DNA of 64,000 nucleotides from positions 486,640-550,639 of the forward strand of contig NZ_JARXYZ010000002.1 of the NCBI RefSeq assembly GCF_029894125.1. Reading direction: 5' to 3'. This DNA is from Kitasatospora sp. MAA19. Its GTDB lineage: Bacteria; Actinomycetota; Actinomycetes; Streptomycetales; Streptomycetaceae. Numbering within the stretch: the stretch's first letter is position 1; each line of letters opens with the position of its first letter. Below the pieces are notes generated by a model. That model ran no database searches, had not been told where the DNA came from, and saw nothing but the letters and a program-made list of their open reading frames with translations. Shown piece by piece: positions 53,985 to 62,939 of the stretch. The position numbers were made by a program, and so were the translations under genes.

Positions 53985-54024
53985 CCCGACATCCCGACAT
54001 CCCGACATCCCGACATCCCGACGG
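53985..54024. repeat. 8-bp iterons upstream of first exporter gene
   Basis: Four exact CCCGACAT units and a decayed fifth (CCCGACGG) run head to tail up to the ribosome-binding region of the first exporter gene. They share CGACAT with the array at 53573-53596. Confidence 0.85.
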
Positions 54025-54034
54025 GAGCTTCGAC

Positions 54035-55690
54035 TTGCCCCGCCGTCCCACCAGTTGGGCCCTCGCACTCGGCATCGCCCTGCCGGTCGAGGCCGCCACC
54101 ACGCTCGCCCTGCCCGCCGTCCTCGCCGCGGCCGTCGACGCCGCCCTCGGCCACCGACCCGGGCCCGGCGCCTTCGTCCGGCTCGCCCTCGTGCTGGGCG
54201 TGGCCGCCGCCGCCAACGCCACCGCCGCCGCGGCCGGACCGGCCTGCTCCGCCGAGGCCACCGCCGCCCTGCGCGGACGCCTCGTCCGCCACCTGCTCGC
54301 CCTCGGGCCGGGCGGCCGGCTCCGCCACGGACCGCCGCCCGGCGACCTGGCCGCCCGGCTGCTGGGCTCCGCCGGCGACGCGGGCGGCCGGCTGCCCGCC
54401 GTCCTCGGCGCAGCCACCGCGCTGCTCACCTCGGCGGGCGCGATCGTCGGACTCGGGCTGCTGTCGCCGTGGCTGGCGCTCGCCTTCTTCGCGGGCGTGG
54501 TGCCCGGCGTGGTGCTGATCAGGCTCTTCCTGCGCGAGGCCGGGCCGGTGTTCACCCGCTACCAGGCGGTCCAGGCCGACCTCGCCGCCCGGCTGAGCGG
54601 CGCCCTCACCGGACTGCGCAGCATCCACGCCGCCGGCGCCGAACAGCGCGAGGCGGCACGGGTGCTCGCGCCACTGCCGGAACTGTCCGCCGCCGGGCAC
54701 GCGCTCTGGGCGGCGCAGCGGCGCACCGCCTGGCAAGCCACCCTGCTGATCGCGGTGGTCGAGGTGACGGTGCTCGCCACCGCCGGAGCGCTCCTCGCGC
54801 GCGGCGCCCTGGCCCCCGGGGCGCTCGCCGCGGCGGCCGGCTGGGCGGCGCTCGGCGCGGGACTGTTCGAGCAGGTCGAGGCGCTGGTCGGGGTGGCGCA
54901 CGCGCGGGCCGGGCAAGGCCGGGCCGACGAACTGCTGGCGCTCCGGCCCGCCGAACCCGGTACGGCCGCCCTCCCGGCGGGCGGCCGTGGGGAGGTGGTG
55001 CTGCGCGGCGTGGTGGTGCGCGACAACGACCGGGTACTGCTCGGCCCGCTCGACCTGACCGTCCCCGGCGGCCGTACGGTCGCGCTGGTGGGGCGCTCCG
55101 GCTCCGGCAAGTCCCTGCTGGCCGCGCTGCCCGGGCGGCTGCGCGACCCCGACGAGGGCGCCGTGCTGATCGACGGCGTACCGGTGGACGCGCTCGCCCC
55201 GTCCGAGCTGCGGCACGCCGTCGGCTACGCCTTCGCCCGGCCCGCACTGGTCGGCCGTACGGTTCGCGACGCGCTGGCCGGCGCCGGCCCAGCCGAGGCG
55301 GCGGCCGCCCGGGCGGACGGCTTCCTGCGACGGCTTCCCCGGGGCTGGGACACCCCGCTCGACGACCTCAGGCTGTCCGGCGGTGAACTGCAACGCCTCG
55401 GCCTGGCCCGGTTACTGGGCCAGCCCGCCCGGGTGGTCGTCCTCGACGACGCCACCTCGGGCCTGGACCTCGCCACCGAGTACCAGGTCACCGAGGCGCT
55501 CGACCGCGCCACCCTCGGCCGCACCCGCCTGGTGGTCGCCCACCGCGCCGGCGTCGCCGCCCGCGCCGACCTCGTCGCCTGGCTCGAAGCCGGCCGCCTC
55601 CGCGCCCTCGCCCCGCACACCGCGCTCCTCACCGATCCCGACTACCGCGCCGCCCTGTCCGACACCACCCTCCAAGCAGCCACCGCCTGA
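54035..55690 (+). CDS. lanT1: ABC exporter half-transporter, first of pair (TTA codon present)
   Basis: 551 residues with a fused membrane domain and ATPase. A TTG start is inferred because GGGAG sits 7 nt upstream and the first helix follows at once (LPRRPTSWALALGIALPVEA). The membrane domain covers about 1-310. The ATPase has Walker A GRSGSGKSLLAAL, signature LSGGELQRLGLA and Walker B VVVLDDATSGLD. Codon 460 is TTA (55412-55414) in LARLLG; leucine TTA is very rare in these genomes and needs the bldA tRNA. The stop overlaps an ATG (TGATG) in another frame. Probable exporter of the lanthipeptide; no peptidase domain is attached. Confidence 0.87.
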   Translation: MPRRPTSWALALGIALPVEAATTLALPAVLAAAVDAALGHRPGPGAFVRLALVLGVAAAANATAAAAGPACSAEATAALRGRLVRHLLALGPGGRLRHGPPPGDLAARLLGSAGDAGGRLPAVLGAATALLTSAGAIVGLGLLSPWLALAFFAGVVPGVVLIRLFLREAGPVFTRYQAVQADLAARLSGALTGLRSIHAAGAEQREAARVLAPLPELSAAGHALWAAQRRTAWQATLLIAVVEVTVLATAGALLARGALAPGALAAAAGWAALGAGLFEQVEALVGVAHARAGQGRADELLALRPAEPGTAALPAGGRGEVVLRGVVVRDNDRVLLGPLDLTVPGGRTVALVGRSGSGKSLLAALPGRLRDPDEGAVLIDGVPVDALAPSELRHAVGYAFARPALVGRTVRDALAGAGPAEAAAARADGFLRRLPRGWDTPLDDLRLSGGELQRLGLARLLGQPARVVVLDDATSGLDLATEYQVTEALDRATLGRTRLVVAHRAGVAARADLVAWLEAGRLRALAPHTALLTDPDYRAALSDTTLQAATA

Positions 55691-55725
55691 TGGCCCGCCA
55701 CCGCACCCCGCCCGGCGGCCACACC

Positions 55726-56130
55726 GAAGGTCGGCCCGAGCGACTTCCGGCGCCGCCCACCCCAGCGCCCCCGCCGCCGCTACCGGACCAACCTGCGGCA
55801 CCGCCCTGCACAGAAGGTCGGCCAGACCGACTTCCGATACAGCCCTCCGAACCCGCCGCACCCCCAAGCCCGACAATCGAAAGTCGGCGCCACCGACATC
55901 CCGTGCCGCAACCAGCGGCGGTAGCGGGAATCCGCCGGGGCCGCCGGGGCGGCACAGGCCAATCGCCCGGCCCGGGAAGTCGACGGCATCGACGTCCCGC
56001 AACGCAGTCGGCAACGGCGGGTGCTCGTCGGGTCGGCGTGGGAAGTCGGCGGCATCGACGTCCCGCAACGCAGTCGGCAGCGGCGGGTGCTCGTCGGGTC
56101 GGCGTGGGAAGTCGGCGGTGTCGACTTCCC
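55726..56130. repeat. Array of six palindromic elements, partly 66-bp tandem repeat
   Basis: Six related imperfect palindromes of about 23-25 bp start at 55726, 55813, 55879, 55974, 56040 and 56106. The best is arms GGGAAGTCG / CGACTTCCC at 56106-56130. The last three are on an exact 66-bp period, with nearly identical 41-bp spacers; elements two and three are also 66 bp apart. An ORF reads through in frame with the next ABC gene, but the third-codon bases are not GC-biased, so it looks noncoding. Confidence 0.75.
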
Positions 56131-57975
56131 GTGTCCGGCTCCCCCGGGTGGGGGCTGCTGTTCCGGCAGCTCGCCGTCACGCGTGCGCCGCTGCTCCGGT
56201 TGCTCGCGTGGTCCGGGGTGGAGGCGTTGCCACCGCTGCTGTCCGGGCTGCTCGTGTCGGCCGCCGTCGACCAGGGGTTCCTGGTGGGGCGGCCGGGGGT
56301 CGGGGTGACCTGGCTGTCCGGGTTCGGTGCCGCCATGGCCTTCCGGGCGTACGCGGCACGGGCCGGGTTCCCGCACCTGGCGGGGGTGGTGGAGCCGCTG
56401 CGGGACGCCCTGGTCGAGCGGGTGGTCCACAGTGCGCTCGCCCGGCCCTCGGCGGACCCGGCCGAGGTCGCCCGGCTCACCGAACAGGTGGAGTCCGCGC
56501 GGCAGTTGACCGCCACCCTGCTGCGCACCCTGCGCGGCGTCGGGGTCACCCTGGCCGCCGCCCTGGTCGGCCTGGCGCTGCTCTCGCCCGCCGTCCTACC
56601 GCTGGTCCTGCTGCCGCTGCTCGCCGCCGGGCTGCTCTTCGCCCGCCTGCTGCGCCCGCTGGTGGCGCGGCGGAGGGCGGTCGTCCTGGCCGAGGAGCGA
56701 CTGGCCGCCGAGGCGGACCGGGCGCTGCACGGGTTGCGCGACGTGCAGGCGACGGGCACGCAGGAGCGGGTCACCGAGGCGCTGACCGAGGCCGCCCGAG
56801 CGAGCGCCGCGGCTTCCCGCGCCCTGGGCCGGGCCTCGGCCCTGCGCGCGCTGGTCGTGGCACTCGGCGGTCGGCTGCCCGTACTGGTCGTCCTCGCCGC
56901 CGCACCGTGGCTGCTGTCCCGCGACGCCCTGACCCCCGGCGAACTGCTCGGCGTCGCCACCTACCTGCTCCAGCAACTCGACCCGGCTGTACGGACATTG
57001 GCGGGTACGGTCGGCGGCTGGCTACTCGGTCTCGCCGTCTCCCTGGACCGCCTGGCCGGCACCACGAGCGACGCCCCGGTCGCGACGACCGTCGGCGGTG
57101 GCCGCCCCTCAGCTGCGAGCGCGGGTGCGCAGGCGCACGCCCCGCTGACCAGCGCGGAAAGCACGGCCAGTGCCCCGGCCGCCCCCGCCGCAGCGACGGG
57201 CACCCCGCCCGCCCCGCCCGGTGGTGCAGTGGCGGGCCGGGCTCCGGAGGTGCGGATCAGCGGGCTGCGGTACGGGCACGGCGGCGCCGGGGCGGCGGTG
57301 CTGGAGGGGCTGGAGGCCGGGTTCGGGGCCGGAGAGCATGTGGCCGTGGTGGGCGTGAGCGGGGCGGGGAAGTCGACGCTGGCGGGCCTGCTGGCCGGCG
57401 TGTTGGCGCCGACGGACGGGGCCGTGACGGTGGGCGGGATACCGCCGGCCGGGTTGGCAGGTGCGGAGCGGGCCCGGCTGGTGGCGCTGGTACCGCAGGA
57501 GGCGTACGTGTTCCCGGGGCCGCTGCGGGACAACCTCTCCTGGCTCGCCCCGGGGGCCACGGACGATCAACTGGCCGACGCCGTAGCCACCTTGGGCGCC
57601 GGTCAGCTGGTCGCGCGACTGGGCGGGCCGGACGCCGTCCTGCGCGATCCGGGCGTGCTGTCGGGTGGGGAGCGGCAGTTGCTCGCGCTGGTGCGGACGT
57701 ACCTGTCCCCGGCGCCGGTCGTGGTGCTGGACGAGGCGACCTGTCACCTGGACGCTGGCGCGGAGGAGCGGATCGAGCGGGCCTTCGCCGCCCGGCCCGG
57801 GACGCTCGTCGTGGTCGCGCACCGGATCAGCTCGGCCCTGCGCGCGGACCGGGTGCTGCTGCTGGACGGCGGACGGGGGCTGCTCGCCCGGCACGGCGAT
57901 CTGCAAGTGCTGTCCCCGTTGTACCGCGAGTTGGTGGGTCACTGGCTGGGCTCGACCGCAGGGCACGCGTCATGA
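56131..57975 (+). CDS. lanT2: ABC exporter half-transporter, second of pair
   Basis: 614 residues if started at GTG 56131, directly after the last palindrome; the first helix begins soon afterwards (GWGLLFRQLAVTRAPLLRLL). Starting at ATG 55690, which overlaps the previous stop, would add 147 low-complexity residues of repeat-encoded sequence, which I consider unlikely. Membrane domain about 1-320, then an Ala/Pro-rich linker (about 330-370) and the ATPase: Walker A GVSGAGKSTLAGL near 408, signature LSGGERQLLALV, Walker B VVVLDEATCHLD. It pairs with the previous half-transporter as a heterodimer like RamA/RamB of SapB-type loci. Confidence 0.83.
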   Translation: MSGSPGWGLLFRQLAVTRAPLLRLLAWSGVEALPPLLSGLLVSAAVDQGFLVGRPGVGVTWLSGFGAAMAFRAYAARAGFPHLAGVVEPLRDALVERVVHSALARPSADPAEVARLTEQVESARQLTATLLRTLRGVGVTLAAALVGLALLSPAVLPLVLLPLLAAGLLFARLLRPLVARRRAVVLAEERLAAEADRALHGLRDVQATGTQERVTEALTEAARASAAASRALGRASALRALVVALGGRLPVLVVLAAAPWLLSRDALTPGELLGVATYLLQQLDPAVRTLAGTVGGWLLGLAVSLDRLAGTTSDAPVATTVGGGRPSAASAGAQAHAPLTSAESTASAPAAPAAATGTPPAPPGGAVAGRAPEVRISGLRYGHGGAGAAVLEGLEAGFGAGEHVAVVGVSGAGKSTLAGLLAGVLAPTDGAVTVGGIPPAGLAGAERARLVALVPQEAYVFPGPLRDNLSWLAPGATDDQLADAVATLGAGQLVARLGGPDAVLRDPGVLSGGERQLLALVRTYLSPAPVVVLDEATCHLDAGAEERIERAFAARPGTLVVVAHRISSALRADRVLLLDGGRGLLARHGDLQVLSPLYRELVGHWLGSTAGHAS

Positions 57976-58141
57976 TCTCGATAGGATCTCCTCCGTTCCG
58001 GCCGTTATGGTGGCCGGGGCACGGGCCGCGATCACCGGCTGTGGCGCGTACCGAGCGCCCGATCGGGGACCCGACCGCGCGCGGACAGCGCCGGCCGGGC
58101 GCCGATGACCTGCACCCTCCGCACGGAAAAGACGATTTCAG

Positions 58142-58315
58142 ATGTCCGACACCCTCACCGACACCACCGGGCCCGCGGCCAACGGGACCGACGCCGACGA
58201 GAGCACGGCCGAGGACAGCGCGTCGCACGGCCGGCACCGCGGCCGGTCCGCCGCCGACGACAGGCCCGAGGCCGACCCGCACGGCCGGCACCGCGCCGCG
58301 GCGGACCGGGGCTGA
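58142..58315 (+). CDS. Small His/Arg-rich protein with duplicated HGRHR motif
   Basis: 57 residues, too short for most gene callers. MSDTLTDTTGPAANGTDADE starts an acidic Thr/Asp-rich half; SHGRHRGRS and PHGRHRAAA give two HGRHR copies about 17 residues apart. Strong GC bias in third codon positions supports coding. The ribosome site is weak (GGAAAAG, 14 nt). Function unknown; it is downstream of the lanthipeptide exporter and may or may not belong to that locus. Confidence 0.55.
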   Translation: MSDTLTDTTGPAANGTDADESTAEDSASHGRHRGRSAADDRPEADPHGRHRAAADRG

Positions 58316-58320
58316 GTACA

Positions 58321-58335
58321 CCCGCACCGTGCGGG
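58321..58335. terminator. Small hairpin between convergent genes
   Basis: Stem CCCGCA / TGCGGG with a 3-nt loop, 5 bp after the small protein stop and 53 bp from the dehydrogenase stop. Confidence 0.4.
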
Positions 58336-58388
58336 TCCGTCGGGGAACATCCCTGGCGGGCCCGCACGCCGTCGGGCCGCGAAGCGGC

Positions 58389-59477
58389 TCAGCCCAGCGT
58401 CACGACCGTCCGCAGCGCCTCGCCGCTGCGCATCTGGGCGATCGCCTCGTTGACGTCCGGCAGGGCGACGCGGTGGGTGATCATGCCGTCGAGGTCGATC
58501 CGCCCGGCCCGCCACAGGTCGACGACCAGCGCGATCGTGCGCGCCACCGGCGCCCCGCCGTAGAGCGAGGGCAGCAGGCGCTTCTCGTTGAAGAACAGCT
58601 CGCCCATGGTGAACTGCGCGAGGTCGTCCTGCGCGCCGGCGCCGATCACCACGACGGCGCCGCCGCGCCGGGCCGCGTCGTAGCCGGCCCGGACGGTGGC
58701 GGCCCGGCCGACCGCCTCGAAGACGTAGTCGAAGCCGCCGCCGGGCAGGCCCTTCGCCGCCGCCCTGAGCTCCTCGGGGGCGATCGCCTCGGTCGCGCCG
58801 AAGGCCAGCGCCCGCTCGCGGCGCGAGGCGACCGGGTCGACGACGGTGATCCTGGCGGCGCCGCAGACCCGGGCGCCCTGCACGGTGGCGACCCCGACCC
58901 CGCCCGCGCCGATCACCGCGACCGAGGCGCCGGGCTCGACCCGGGCGGTGTTGACGGCGGCGCCGACGCCCGTGGTCACCCCGCAGCCGATCAGCGCGGC
59001 GGCCTCGTACGGCAGGTCGGCGGGCACCTTGATGACGGCGTCCGCGGCGACCACGACCTCCTCGGCGAACGCCCCGGTGCCGTAGAACCCGGAGGCCTCG
59101 ACCGCCGCGCCGCCCTGATCGAAGCGGAAGCCGGGGACGCCGAGCCGCCGCAGGCTGGCGATGCAGAGGTGGCCGCGGCCCCGCTCGCAGTGCGCGCAAC
59201 GGCCGCAGGGCGCCATCCAGCAGAGCACCACCCGGTCGCCGGGGGCGAGGCCGGGCACGCCCTCGCCGACCTCGACGACCTCCCCGGCACCCTCGTGCCC
59301 GGGGACGAACGGCGCGGGCTGCGGCAGGACGCCGCTCATCGCGGAGAGGTCGGAGTGGCAGAGGCTGGCCGCACGCATCCGGACCCGTACGGTGCCCGGC
59401 CCGAAGCCGACCGCGGTCACGTCCTCCCGGACGTCGAGGGTGTCCTGGCCGGTCTTGTGCAGGACGGCTGCGCGCAT
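58389..59477 (-). CDS. Zinc-dependent alcohol dehydrogenase (MDR superfamily)
   Basis: 362 residues; ATG after GGGAGCAG. Catalytic zinc ligands lie in ASLCHSDLSAMSG (Cys) and VPGHEGAGEVVEVG (His-Glu). The structural zinc loop is CGRCAHCERGRGHLC with four Cys, and the cofactor site is VIGAGGVGVATVQ. The arrangement resembles the class III-like and aryl-alcohol dehydrogenase branch, which oxidises primary alcohols or aldehyde adducts using NAD. The particular substrate cannot be assigned. Confidence 0.94.
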   Translation of the reverse strand: MRAAVLHKTGQDTLDVREDVTAVGFGPGTVRVRMRAASLCHSDLSAMSGVLPQPAPFVPGHEGAGEVVEVGEGVPGLAPGDRVVLCWMAPCGRCAHCERGRGHLCIASLRRLGVPGFRFDQGGAAVEASGFYGTGAFAEEVVVAADAVIKVPADLPYEAAALIGCGVTTGVGAAVNTARVEPGASVAVIGAGGVGVATVQGARVCGAARITVVDPVASRRERALAFGATEAIAPEELRAAAKGLPGGGFDYVFEAVGRAATVRAGYDAARRGGAVVVIGAGAQDDLAQFTMGELFFNEKRLLPSLYGGAPVARTIALVVDLWRAGRIDLDGMITHRVALPDVNEAIAQMRSGEALRTVVTLG

Positions 59478-59549
59478 GGAACTGCTCCCGGTGTGCCTCG
59501 GTGTCCGCGGTCGGGGCCGATTCTGGCACGGGCCGCGCGAGCCGACTAG

Positions 59550-60362
<813 letters not shown>

Positions 60363-60532
60363 CGGGCGCCACCGACCGCCGAACCTCCCGGGCCGCCCGA
60401 TCCTCCGAGCGGCCCCACAGCCCTGCCCGGATGCTCTAACGTCGTGCCGGAGCTGTCGGGCGGGGGTTCGAACGGTACGGTGTCCGCGCAGCACCAGGCA
60501 GAGCATCGGCGGACGGTGGGGGCTAGCGGCAC

Positions 60533-61708
60533 ATGACGGACCAGCACAACACCGCTCCGGCGGTCTGGGATCCCACCGCCCGCGGCGGCGCGGGCGGCTG
60601 GGTCCGCGGCCCGCAGCGCCCCGCCGAACCCCAGCCCACCGAGCCACAGCCCGCCGCACCGCAGCCCACCCCCGGCGCGGTCGGGGACCAGGGCCCGCCG
60701 CTGGGCGCCCGCCCGTACCTGGCCGCCGCCCCCGGCCACGAAGCCCCGGCCGCAGCCGGCTTCCCCGCCGCCCCGCGACCGCCGTCCGTGCCGCCGCCCG
60801 CGCCGTTCCCCTCCCACGTGACCGCGCAGGCCCCCGGCCCCGGCTACGTGTACCCGCCACAGCCGCCCGCCGGCCCGCCGCAGCCCCCGTACGGCCAGGC
60901 CGCCGGCCCGTACCCGGCCCAGCCCGGCCAGCCCGCCGACCACCCCGACTACCCCACCGGCTACGCGGACCCGGACGACGAGGACCGCCCCGTCAACCGG
61001 AAGGCGCCGCTGCTGATCGGCTTCGCGCTGCTCCTGGTGGTGGCGGTCGGCGGCGGCCTGCTGTGGGCCGCCAAGGGCGGCGGCGACAAGAAGGACCAGG
61101 CCGCGCCCGCCCCGTCCGCCGCCGCCACGACACCCGGCGGGAACCCGCAGCCGGTCCCGGCGCCCACCGGCACGGACGCCGCGCCGGGCGCCACCGACCC
61201 GGCCTCGCCCGCCGCGACCCCGAGCCCCACCGCCTCGGGCGCCGGTGCCAACGCCAAGACCCAGGCGCAGGCGCTGGACGACCTGCTCACCCAGGGCGAG
61301 AGCGCGAAGGCCCCGATCGGCAGCGCGGTCGCCAAGGTGATCAGCTGCCCGGCGAAGCCCGACATCGAGAGCGCGGCGCAGGTGTTCGACAACGGCGCCA
61401 AGCAGCGCGACGAACTGCTGCGCAAGCTCGCCGGGCTGAGCGCCTCCGACGTGCCGGGCGGCGCGGACGCGGTGGCGTCGCTGAAGTCCGCCTGGCAGCT
61501 GTCGGCCGACATAGACCGGGCGTACGCGAGCTGGGCGCGGGCGGTCGCCGGCCAGGGCTGCTCGGGCTCGGCCCCGACCACCGCCGACAAGAAGCGCGCC
61601 GACGAGCTCAACCCGCAGGCCACCCAGGCGAAGAAGGACTTCGCGGGCAAGTGGAAGCCGATCGCCGACACCTACGGCCTCACCCCGCGCACCCAGGACA
61701 GGATCTGA
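60533..61708 (+). CDS. Proline-rich single-pass membrane protein
   Basis: 391 residues. Residues 1 to about 160 are Pro/Ala/Gln-rich and disordered, cytosolic; a single helix follows (APLLIGFALLLVVAVGGGLL, about 161-180); then an Ala/Pro/Thr linker and an extracytoplasmic helical domain from about 240 (AKTQAQALDDLLTQGESAKA, with Cys in VISCPAKPD and AGQGCSGS forming a likely disulfide). No enzyme motif. It is 7 bp upstream of an amidase gene, suggesting a cell-wall role. Confidence 0.85.
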   Translation: MTDQHNTAPAVWDPTARGGAGGWVRGPQRPAEPQPTEPQPAAPQPTPGAVGDQGPPLGARPYLAAAPGHEAPAAAGFPAAPRPPSVPPPAPFPSHVTAQAPGPGYVYPPQPPAGPPQPPYGQAAGPYPAQPGQPADHPDYPTGYADPDDEDRPVNRKAPLLIGFALLLVVAVGGGLLWAAKGGGDKKDQAAPAPSAAATTPGGNPQPVPAPTGTDAAPGATDPASPAATPSPTASGAGANAKTQAQALDDLLTQGESAKAPIGSAVAKVISCPAKPDIESAAQVFDNGAKQRDELLRKLAGLSASDVPGGADAVASLKSAWQLSADIDRAYASWARAVAGQGCSGSAPTTADKKRADELNPQATQAKKDFAGKWKPIADTYGLTPRTQDRI

Positions 61709-61715
61709 CCCGCTC

Positions 61716-62744
61716 GTGACCGGCCCGACCGCTCGACCGCCCCGCCGTTCCACCCTGCTGCGCACCACCACGGTGGTGGGCGCGGCCGTTCCGCTCTGCC
61801 TGGCGGGCTGGCTGGGCTGGCAGGCCCTCGACGGCTCCGGCCCGGCGGGCAGCACCGCCGCACCAACCACCGCACCGGCCGCGCAGTCCGGCCCCATCAC
61901 GCCCGGCACTCCCACCCCGGGGACCGGTACGCCGGAGACCGCAGCCCCCGGGACCACCGCACCCGGGACCGCGCCCGACAGCGCCGCACCCGGCACCCCC
62001 GCCCCGGCCCCGTCGGACACCCCGTCGGACACCCCGTCCGCCGCCGGCCCCGCCGCCCCGGTCTCCCCCACCGCGCTCACCGGCCGCACCATCGTGCTCG
62101 ACCCCGGCCACAACCCCGGCAACTTCGCGCACTCCACCGAGATCAACCGCCAGGTCGACGTCGGCAACTCCCGCAAGGAGTGCGACACCACCGGCACCGA
62201 GACCGACTCCAGCTACACCGAGGCCGAGTACACCCTGGACGTCTCCCGCCGGGCCCGCGCGATCCTGGCCGCCCGCGGCGCCGCGGTGGTGCTGGTGCAG
62301 GACGGCGACCGCCCCTGGGGCCCGTGCGTGGACGAGCGCGCCCGGGCCGGCGCCGCCGCGCACGCCGACGTGGCGCTGTCGGTGCACGGGGACGGCGGTC
62401 CGGCGGCCGGCAGCGGGTTCCACGTGATCCTGCCGGCGAAGGTGGTGGCCGGGAAGGCGGACAACTCGGCGATCGTCGAGCCCTCGCGCCGGCTCGGCCT
62501 GCTGCTGCGCGAGCGGTTCCGCGCCGCGACCGGCGAGCCGTACGCGGACTACACCGCGAACGAGGGTCTGGACACCCGCTCCGACCTGGGAGGTCTGAAC
62601 CTGTCCGCGGTACCCAAGGTGTTCATCGAGTGCGGTAACATGCGCAACTCGACGGACGCGAAGCGGATGACGGATCCTCAGTGGCGGCAGCTGGCGGCCC
62701 AGGGGATCGCCGACGCGCTGACGGCGTATCTGACCACGCGGTAA
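61716..62744 (+). CDS. N-acetylmuramoyl-L-alanine amidase (Amidase_3)
   Basis: Zinc enzyme cleaving the bond between muramic acid and the stem peptide of peptidoglycan. 342 residues from a GTG 7 bp after the previous stop. A basic N-terminus and a signal anchor (LLRTTTVVGAAVPLCLAGWL, about 14-33) are followed by a Thr/Pro/Ala linker to about residue 120. The catalytic domain has TIVLDPGHNPG (His ligand), TEAEYTLDVSRRARAIL (Glu), ADVALSVHGDG (His) and VFIECGNMRNSTDA (catalytic Glu). It is probably co-transcribed with the preceding membrane protein. Confidence 0.95.
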   Translation: MTGPTARPPRRSTLLRTTTVVGAAVPLCLAGWLGWQALDGSGPAGSTAAPTTAPAAQSGPITPGTPTPGTGTPETAAPGTTAPGTAPDSAAPGTPAPAPSDTPSDTPSAAGPAAPVSPTALTGRTIVLDPGHNPGNFAHSTEINRQVDVGNSRKECDTTGTETDSSYTEAEYTLDVSRRARAILAARGAAVVLVQDGDRPWGPCVDERARAGAAAHADVALSVHGDGGPAAGSGFHVILPAKVVAGKADNSAIVEPSRRLGLLLRERFRAATGEPYADYTANEGLDTRSDLGGLNLSAVPKVFIECGNMRNSTDAKRMTDPQWRQLAAQGIADALTAYLTTR

Positions 62745-62939
62745 GGGAGTTGGGACAGGAGCGACCGGCGGTGTGCGGCCCGCCCGGCCCGCGCCGTTTG
62801 CAACGAGTTCGCCCCATTCCCGGTCCCGCCGTGCACCGGCGGTGCGGTTGGGCCTAGGCTTCTGGTCCGTTCGGGAGTTTCGGCCGGTCAGCCGACCGCA
62901 CGAACCGCCGTCCACGACACGTCAACGAGGGGAACGTTA

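Noticed and set aside
53573..54024. SARP-binding heptameric repeats
   Set aside because: Units step by 8 bp, whereas SARP sites repeat at about 11 bp, and no SARP gene is linked to the locus.
55726..56130. CRISPR array
   Set aside because: Repeat units are palindromes on an irregular 66-95-bp step, spacers of the last three are almost identical, and no cas gene is nearby.
55690..56130. 147-residue N-terminal extension of the second ABC exporter
   Set aside because: The overlap TGATG is attractive, but codon third positions lose GC bias and the sequence is made of the palindromic repeats; the membrane domain begins after 56131.
55383..59549. 1388-codon open frame across the exporter pair and alcohol dehydrogenase
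   Set aside because: It overlaps three confident genes in another frame or strand, starts without a ribosome site and encodes low-complexity sequence.
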